The notes under the pieces were generated by a model. The model was not told where the DNA came from, searched no databases, and saw nothing but the letters and a program-made list of their open reading frames with translations. Both the position numbers and the translations under genes were made by a program. A stretch of 64,000 nt of DNA from Candidatus Bathyarchaeia archaeon (lineage in GTDB: Archaea; Thermoproteota; Bathyarchaeia; Bathyarchaeales; Bathycorpusculaceae): contig CP166960.1 of assembly GCA_041447175.1 (NCBI GenBank), positions 1,566,519-1,630,518 on the forward strand. Reading direction: 5' to 3'. Position 1 is the stretch's first letter, and each line of letters opens with the position of its first letter. Below are positions 59,923 to 64,000 of this stretch, one piece after another.

Positions 59923-60252
59923 ATGTTCAAGGTAAGAGTTAACAAAATCGAATCAACCCGCGACTTAGACGGCAACTTGGGCAAACGCATTGAACTAATC
60001 GAGGAACGGGAAATCTCAGGCAACAACTTCGTCATGCGCCCCCAAACCGACGAAGCAAAAATGATCCAAGATGTGCTTCAAGCCGTACAGCAACAGATGC
60101 CCATGTTCCCGCAGAAACAACAAATGTCCATGCCCAAGATTCTGCTGTTTTTAACGGAGCAGGAATACGACAGCTTAGGCATTAACTTCGATGTCAACCA
60201 AGTCTATGAAGTCACGCTGGCTAACCAAGGCATCCAATTCACGAAAGTGTAA
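59923..60252 (+). CDS. Small archaeal protein, arcadin-1-like at most
   Basis: 109 residues from ATG 59923; an earlier TTG at 59887 is an alternative. MFKVRVNKIESTRDLDGNLGKRIELIE and ILLFLTEQEYDSLGINFDVNQVYEVTL are alpha/beta segments. The build recalls arcadin-1, a partner of archaeal actin (crenactin), but no actin gene is near and I cannot confirm it. Its 3' end overlaps the convergent gene at 60175 by 78 nt. Confidence 0.6.
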   Translation: MFKVRVNKIESTRDLDGNLGKRIELIEEREISGNNFVMRPQTDEAKMIQDVLQAVQQQMPMFPQKQQMSMPKILLFLTEQEYDSLGINFDVNQVYEVTLANQGIQFTKV

Positions 60253-60588
60253 CAGCCGCTCCCGCACCTGCGTAAGCGCCGCATGCCGAGGATGAAAAGA
60301 CAACACAAACATCACGTTACTTATACTTGCTTGAATTTCCTCCTGATTGCCTAATTTGCCTTCATCGCAGTAGACGGGCACAGGCTCCTCACCGGCACAT
60401 TCGTAGTACACGCAGATGGCGTTGCTTCGGCTGGGCTGTTGATGGAAGTCGAAGTTTAGGTTGAGTTGGCTTGCCGTTTTTTCAGCGGCGTTTTTTACGA
60501 GTTGCAGACGCTGACGCTGGGTGGGCGTAGCTGCATCGGATGTGTAAAGGGCAAGGTTTCCTTGTTGAAGTTTTTTCATTTCGGTCAC
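60175..60588 (-). CDS. Small hypothetical protein
   Basis: 137 residues. AICVYYECAGEEPVPVYCDEGK and VMFVLSFHPRHAALTQVRERLLHF look like a soluble alpha/beta protein. No known domain. It overlaps the 3' end of the plus-strand gene ending at 60252 by 78 nt; both frames appear coding, so the overlap is real or one start/stop is misread. Confidence 0.55.
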   Translation of the reverse strand: MTEMKKLQQGNLALYTSDAATPTQRQRLQLVKNAAEKTASQLNLNFDFHQQPSRSNAICVYYECAGEEPVPVYCDEGKLGNQEEIQASISNVMFVLSFHPRHAALTQVRERLLHFRELDALVSQRDFIDLVDIEVNA

Positions 60589-60739
60589 CGATAAGGGGTT
60601 CGTCAGCGGATGCTTTTAATGTCCTTGTAAAGGCGACTTGCAGACACAGGAGAGAGGGTACTTAAACTGAAAAGGTTGCTACATAATGCAGCCACATCGG
60701 CTTAAATCCAGCCCGCATATAACTTGTCAAGGCGTCTTT

Positions 60740-61207
60740 ATGCAAACGCAAAGTTGGCAGCTCCCAAGCTGGTGGTATCCCCAAGGCAGGCACCCAAAAA
60801 ACGATGACGGTTACTTTGAAAACATGAGCCGCGTCATCTTCCAAGCAGGCTTAAACTGGACCGTCATCGATAAAAAGTGGGCAACCACCCAAAAAGCCTT
60901 CGCAGACTTCTCCATACCCAAAGTTGCCCAATTCACCCAAGCCGACCAAACCCGACTCAAGCAGGACTCAGGCATTGTGCGCAACAAAAGCAAAATCCAA
61001 GCCACCATCCAAAACGCCCAACAATTCCAAGAAATCCGCAGACAACACGGCTCGTTTAGGGTGTATCTTGAGGGGTTAGATAAAACCCGCAACTACGCCG
61101 CCGTGGTCAAGGAACTCAGCAGCCGATTTAAACGGCTTGGCCCCTCTTCGGCAAGCCTGTTTTTATATACGGTGGGCGAACCCATCAAACCTGAAGGCTG
61201 GATGTAG
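60740..61207 (+). CDS. 3-methyladenine DNA glycosylase I-like protein
   Basis: About 155 residues from ATG 60740; a start at 60686 adds a non-conserved stretch. FENMSRVIFQAGLNWTVIDKKW and AFADFSIPKVAQF match the Tag family core helices, where Glu and aromatic residues form the base pocket. KRLGPSSASLFLYTVGEP is the C-terminal match. It would excise alkylated adenine. The zinc-binding Cys/His set of bacterial Tag is not evident, so function is inferred from fold. Confidence 0.75.
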   Translation: MQTQSWQLPSWWYPQGRHPKNDDGYFENMSRVIFQAGLNWTVIDKKWATTQKAFADFSIPKVAQFTQADQTRLKQDSGIVRNKSKIQATIQNAQQFQEIRRQHGSFRVYLEGLDKTRNYAAVVKELSSRFKRLGPSSASLFLYTVGEPIKPEGWM

Positions 61208-61279
61208 CTACCACGTTTTGGTTTTCGTCGCCTTAATTAGGCAGCATGGGCACTGTTTTTACAAACGGAGTGAGGCACC

Positions 61280-61555
61280 GTTAAAACTCGAGTTCACATT
61301 TTCGTCAGCGGTAAAGTTCAAGGGGTCTTTTTTCGAGTTCGAACCATGGAAAGAGCCCTCCGACTGGACGTGAAAGGCTGGGTACGGAACTTGCCCGATG
61401 GCAGACTGGAGGCAGTTTTTGAGGGCGAAGAAGAACCCATCCAGAAGCTGTTGGAGTTCTGCAGGCGTGGACCCAACCAAGCTGTGGTGACCCGCTTTGA
61501 CATACAGTGGGAACCGTTTGTGGAAGAGTTTTCCACGTTTAAAGTGCGTTACTGA
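61280..61555 (+). CDS. Acylphosphatase with no canonical start codon
   Basis: 91 residues in the reading frame, normal for acylphosphatase. TRVHIFVSGKVQGVFFRVRTMERA carries the phosphate-binding loop with its catalytic Arg, and KGWVRNLPDGRLEAVFEGE the catalytic Asn. The frame has a TGA at 61271, then GGC-ACC-GTT-AAA, with no ATG, GTG or TTG before the conserved motif. GGAG lies 9 nt before the GTT. The first ATG in frame (61346) would remove the active-site loop. A rare start or a 1-bp sequence error is likely. Confidence 0.75.
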   Translation, partial: VKTRVHIFVSGKVQGVFFRVRTMERALRLDVKGWVRNLPDGRLEAVFEGEEEPIQKLLEFCRRGPNQAVVTRFDIQWEPFVEEFSTFKVRY

Positions 61556-61608
61556 GACTGTGGATTGTTTAAATGGCTGGGTGTTTTTTGTTTTGTGAGG
61601 AATTTGAC

Positions 61609-62145
61609 ATGAAGGTTTTGGGGTTAGTTGGAAGTCCGCGCCGAGGCAGCAACACCGACCTGCTGGTCAGCGCATTGCTCTATGGGGCAGGCGCAGCCAA
61701 CCACGACATTGACAAAGTGTACCTTTACGACGCAGACATCCAGCCCTGCGTGGACTGCCGAGCCTGCAAAAAAGGCACCCACCAATGCGTCATCGGCGAC
61801 GGCATGAAACAGCTTTACCCCAAACTGGAAGAAGCCGACGTTATCGTGTTTGGTACACCGCTGTACTGGTATGGACCCACCGCAAAAATGAAGCTACTCA
61901 TCGATAGACTCCGCCCCTACGTTGCTTCGGGGAAGCTGAAGGGCAAAAAAGCCGTGCTGATTGCGCCCTCCGAAGAAGGCTCAGAAGCCTGCGAATGCTT
62001 ATTGCAGATGTTTGACATGTCGTTGAGGTATTTGGGGATGGAGTTTGCAGAAAAAATTCGGGTAAAGGCATCAGAAAAAGCACAGGTTAAGGAGCAGCCT
62101 GAAGCGTTGGATAAGGCATTTGCATTTGGAAAAGCCTTAAAGTGA
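61609..62145 (+). CDS. Iron-sulfur flavoprotein/NADPH-dependent FMN reductase
   Basis: 178 residues from ATG 61609. LGLVGSPRRGSNTDLLVSALL is the FMN phosphate loop, and PCVDCRACKKGTHQCVI holds the compact cysteine motif for a [4Fe-4S] cluster. FGTPLYWYGPTAKMKLLIDR is the flavodoxin-like end. These proteins pass electrons between ferredoxin and quinone or oxygen-detoxifying systems in anaerobes. Confidence 0.88.
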   Translation: MKVLGLVGSPRRGSNTDLLVSALLYGAGAANHDIDKVYLYDADIQPCVDCRACKKGTHQCVIGDGMKQLYPKLEEADVIVFGTPLYWYGPTAKMKLLIDRLRPYVASGKLKGKKAVLIAPSEEGSEACECLLQMFDMSLRYLGMEFAEKIRVKASEKAQVKEQPEALDKAFAFGKALK

Positions 62146-62156
62146 AAAGGGAAAGA

Positions 62157-62612
62157 CTATGCACTTTTCTTGTAGACGCGAAAGTGGCTGTCGCGTCCCG
62201 CACTGACATATTCGCCGCCGACGCTGCGTACGGTTGAGGCGATTTTGGCGAAGTTCTCTGAACCCAAGAACTGTTTTGGTTTAATCATGACGTATTCGCC
62301 TTTGTCTTCGAAAAGCAGCAGGTTTGTGAGGTCTGGGGAAAACATCGTCCGTATGTCGTTAACATCCTGCGATTTAGCTTCGGGGGGGGCTTGCGGTGTG
62401 GATGCCGCGGAATGTAGAGGAGACTCTGAGGGGACAGGTCTGGGCGTGGGGGAAGCTTGGCTGCTGGTTATTTGGGCGACAGCCATGGATTTGAGGCTGG
62501 ACGAGACGGTTTTGAGGTCTTCAGAAACGTTCTTTAAAACCGAAAGGAGGTCATCGATTTTGTGAACCAAATCGTCCATTTTTTCTTTGTCCGCACTCAC
62601 ACCAGTCACCAT
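62157..62612 (-). CDS. Hypothetical protein with coiled coil and C-terminal alpha/beta domain
   Basis: 151 residues. A coiled coil (DDLVHKIDDLLSVLKNVSEDLKTVSSSLK) leads through a Pro/Ser linker to a compact end (LTNLLLFEDKGEYVMIKPKQFLG...GGEYVSAGRDSHFRV). The latter may be a small RNA- or DNA-binding domain, by likeness to basic residues only. Function unknown. Confidence 0.6.
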   Translation of the reverse strand: MVTGVSADKEKMDDLVHKIDDLLSVLKNVSEDLKTVSSSLKSMAVAQITSSQASPTPRPVPSESPLHSAASTPQAPPEAKSQDVNDIRTMFSPDLTNLLLFEDKGEYVMIKPKQFLGSENFAKIASTVRSVGGEYVSAGRDSHFRVYKKSA

Positions 62613-62676
62613 AGTTGAAAGTACTTAAGGTGCAGCTTATTATTTGAAATTTGCCATAGAAAAAGGCGCATCACTG

Positions 62677-63726
62677 ATGCTTGAGATTGATGGAAGCAAA
62701 AAAAGCGGAAGCGGAACTATACTGCGCTTAGCGGTGGCGTTAGCCGCCATCAAAGGTGAACCCCTTCACATAACCCACATCAGGCAAAATCGCCCCAAAC
62801 CCGGCTTAAAACCCCAACATTTAGAAGCCGTTTTGACCACTGCGAAGCTTTGCCGCGCTAAACTGAAGGGCGCCACGTTGGGGAGCAGGGAGCTCTGGTT
62901 TGAGCCTCAGGAAATCCGTGGCGGCACCATCCAAGCCGAAATCGGAACTGCAGGCAGCATTCCTATGCTGTTCATGACGGCGCTGCCTGTTTGCCTCTTC
63001 GCCAAAAACCCCGTGCAGCTCCAAGTCTGCAAAGGCGGAACCGACACCCTGCATGCCCCCACCATAAACTACTTGCGGCACGTGTTTTTGCCAACCCTCA
63101 GACACATGGGCGTGAAAGCCCAGTTGGAGGTACAGCGTTATGGGTATTTCCCGAAGGGCAACGGCGCCGCAAGCCTGAATGTGGAGCCAACGCAAAGTTT
63201 GCAGCCTCTTCAACTGGAAGAGTTCAGCAATCTGGCGGCGGTGAAAGGAGTTTCGGTATGTACGTTTTTGGCGGACCGAAAAGTGGCTGAGCGTCAAGCC
63301 GACGCAGCAACCCAGCGCCTCGCCATGGAAGGCTTCAAAGCCGACATCCAAGTTGTAAACGACACCTCCAACACCCTACAGAAGGGCAGCAGCATGGTGA
63401 TGTGGGCAGAAACCGACACGGGAGCAATCTTGGGCGCTGATGCCATTGGAGAATTGAAAAAAACTGCGGAAACCGTCGGAAACCAAGCTGCTGAAAAGCT
63501 CCTTGCCGAAATCTCGGGGCAGGCTACGGTGGACACGTTCTTGGCGGACATGCTGATTCCCTACATGGCACTGGCTAAAGGGGCCTCCGTGTATCTGACG
63601 CGAACTGTTTCGGAGCATTTGGAGACAAACATTTGGCTGGCTCAAGAAATCCTGGGCGTTCGCTTCAATGTTAATAGGGTCGGCGCCCTCTACAGGGTAG
63701 AAAAACAGGCGGAACCAGATGCCTAA
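62677..63726 (+). CDS. rtcA: RNA 3'-terminal phosphate cyclase
   Basis: About 349 residues from ATG 62677. LEIDGSKKSGSGTILRLAVALAAIKG and HITHIRQNRPKPGLKPQHLEAV are the RtcA opening. TAGSIPMLFMTALPV and YFPKGNGAASLNVEP follow. The adenylated-His region and end (LADMLIPYMALAKG) are present. It makes 2',3'-cyclic phosphate at RNA 3' ends. It overlaps the following gene by 8 nt. Confidence 0.92.
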   Translation: MLEIDGSKKSGSGTILRLAVALAAIKGEPLHITHIRQNRPKPGLKPQHLEAVLTTAKLCRAKLKGATLGSRELWFEPQEIRGGTIQAEIGTAGSIPMLFMTALPVCLFAKNPVQLQVCKGGTDTLHAPTINYLRHVFLPTLRHMGVKAQLEVQRYGYFPKGNGAASLNVEPTQSLQPLQLEEFSNLAAVKGVSVCTFLADRKVAERQADAATQRLAMEGFKADIQVVNDTSNTLQKGSSMVMWAETDTGAILGADAIGELKKTAETVGNQAAEKLLAEISGQATVDTFLADMLIPYMALAKGASVYLTRTVSEHLETNIWLAQEILGVRFNVNRVGALYRVEKQAEPDA

Positions 63727-64000
63727 AGAAGCCCCAAGCCTCACCGTGCCCAAAACGCTGGGTCAAAAAACCCTTAACTTAGCCAACAAACTGGGCTTAA
63801 CCGAAAAGCGGTTGCAGATTCAAAAAGGCGAAAACGGCAATCTCTTCATTCCGCTGGTTCGCAAACCAACCGAAAACGAAGCCGCAGAACTGCAGTTGCA
63901 GGTGCCCCAAGCCCAACTAACAACACATGTTTTTCCCGAGAAAAAACAGCAAGAAAAAACTCTCGCCGAAAGTCTCGCCGACCAGCTCCCACCCAACCTG
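63719..64000 (+). CDS. Trm5-like tRNA methyltransferase, N-terminal part (runs off window)
   Basis: 94 residues before the window edge, starting with an ATG that overlaps the rtcA stop. LTVPKTLGQKTLNLANKLGLTEKRLQIQKGENGNLFIPLVRKP matches the N-terminal domain of archaeal Trm5 (m1G37 methyltransferase). The SAM-binding part is outside the window. Assignment is moderate. Confidence 0.65.
   Translation, partial: MPKEAPSLTVPKTLGQKTLNLANKLGLTEKRLQIQKGENGNLFIPLVRKPTENEAAELQLQVPQAQLTTHVFPEKKQQEKTLAESLADQLPPNL

Noticed and set aside
1-64000. Genome-wide reading of TAG as pyrrolysine
   Set aside because: Many genes in the window end properly at TAG with family-normal lengths, so TAG is a working stop; only the yedE start remains ambiguous.

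Overview
This is archaeal DNA, most likely from a Bathyarchaeia-type (TACK) lineage. It combines an ESCRT/Cdv division cluster (CdvA, two ESCRT-III proteins, Vps4-like CdvC) with an archaeal C1 pathway on methanofuran/tetrahydromethanopterin (Fwd subunits D, B, A and C plus Mch), archaeal-type TATA promoters and archaeal information-processing genes (RtcA, Trm5-like, Lhr-type helicase). No rRNA gene is present, so the lineage is an inference. I see no CRISPR array, insertion sequence or replication origin.

Layout: 1-4.4 kb holds an ATP-grasp ligase fragment, a PPP phosphatase, a coiled-coil protein and a small membrane protein. 4.4-9.8 kb is the operon fwdD-fwdB-fwdA-fwdC-mch (minus strand), the formyl-methanofuran and methenyl-H4MPT steps of the archaeal Wood-Ljungdahl methyl branch. 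10-18.8 kb is a selenium island: a Rieske protein, a selenocysteine tRNA with anticodon UCA, a LysR regulator, a split YedE-type selenium transporter, two TusA-like proteins, a DUF3343-like Se/S carrier, a kinase-like protein, a DsrE protein, a double-cubane-cluster reductase with its ATPase activator, and selD. selD itself has an in-frame UGA at the catalytic position, so selenophosphate synthetase appears to be a selenoprotein. 18.9-19.7 kb is a VapBC-like module. 19.8-23.9 kb is molybdenum/tungsten cofactor work (MobA-like, MobB, a MobB with an Fe-S motif, an extracytoplasmic molybdopterin-fold protein, an ECF-type S component, a ModE-like regulator), which continues with moeA and fdhD at 30-32 kb and a further MobB at 37.9 kb. 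24.1-28.6 kb encodes an NfnA-like flavoprotein and an NfnB-like subunit fused in one reading frame to both halves of ADP-forming acyl-CoA synthetase.

32-37 kb carries a CitG-like gene, three nucleotidyltransferase paralogues and uncertain membrane ORFs. 38.5-42.2 kb is the cdv cluster. 43-48.6 kb holds an aldo/keto reductase with ferredoxin motifs, membrane and surface proteins, and regulators. 48.6-50.7 kb is a compact four-gene operon of two DUF2589-like proteins and two small beta-domain proteins, function unknown. The remainder is an APC permease, regulators, an Lhr helicase, a DMT permease, PyrF, small proteins, an alkyladenine-glycosylase-like protein, acylphosphatase, an iron-sulfur flavoprotein, RtcA and the start of a Trm5-like gene.

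The genes interlock: tungsten/molybdenum cofactor genes would serve the Fwd enzyme, and the selenium genes would supply selenophosphate for Sec-tRNA. SelB, PSTK and SepSecS are not in the window and must lie elsewhere if the Sec system is complete. The strongest unexplained items are the Sec system in this lineage, a 47-nt element repeated with identical spacing downstream of selD and moeA, the Nfn-ACD fusion, genes with no canonical start codon (yedE N-half, cdvB, acylphosphatase), and the DUF2589 operon.
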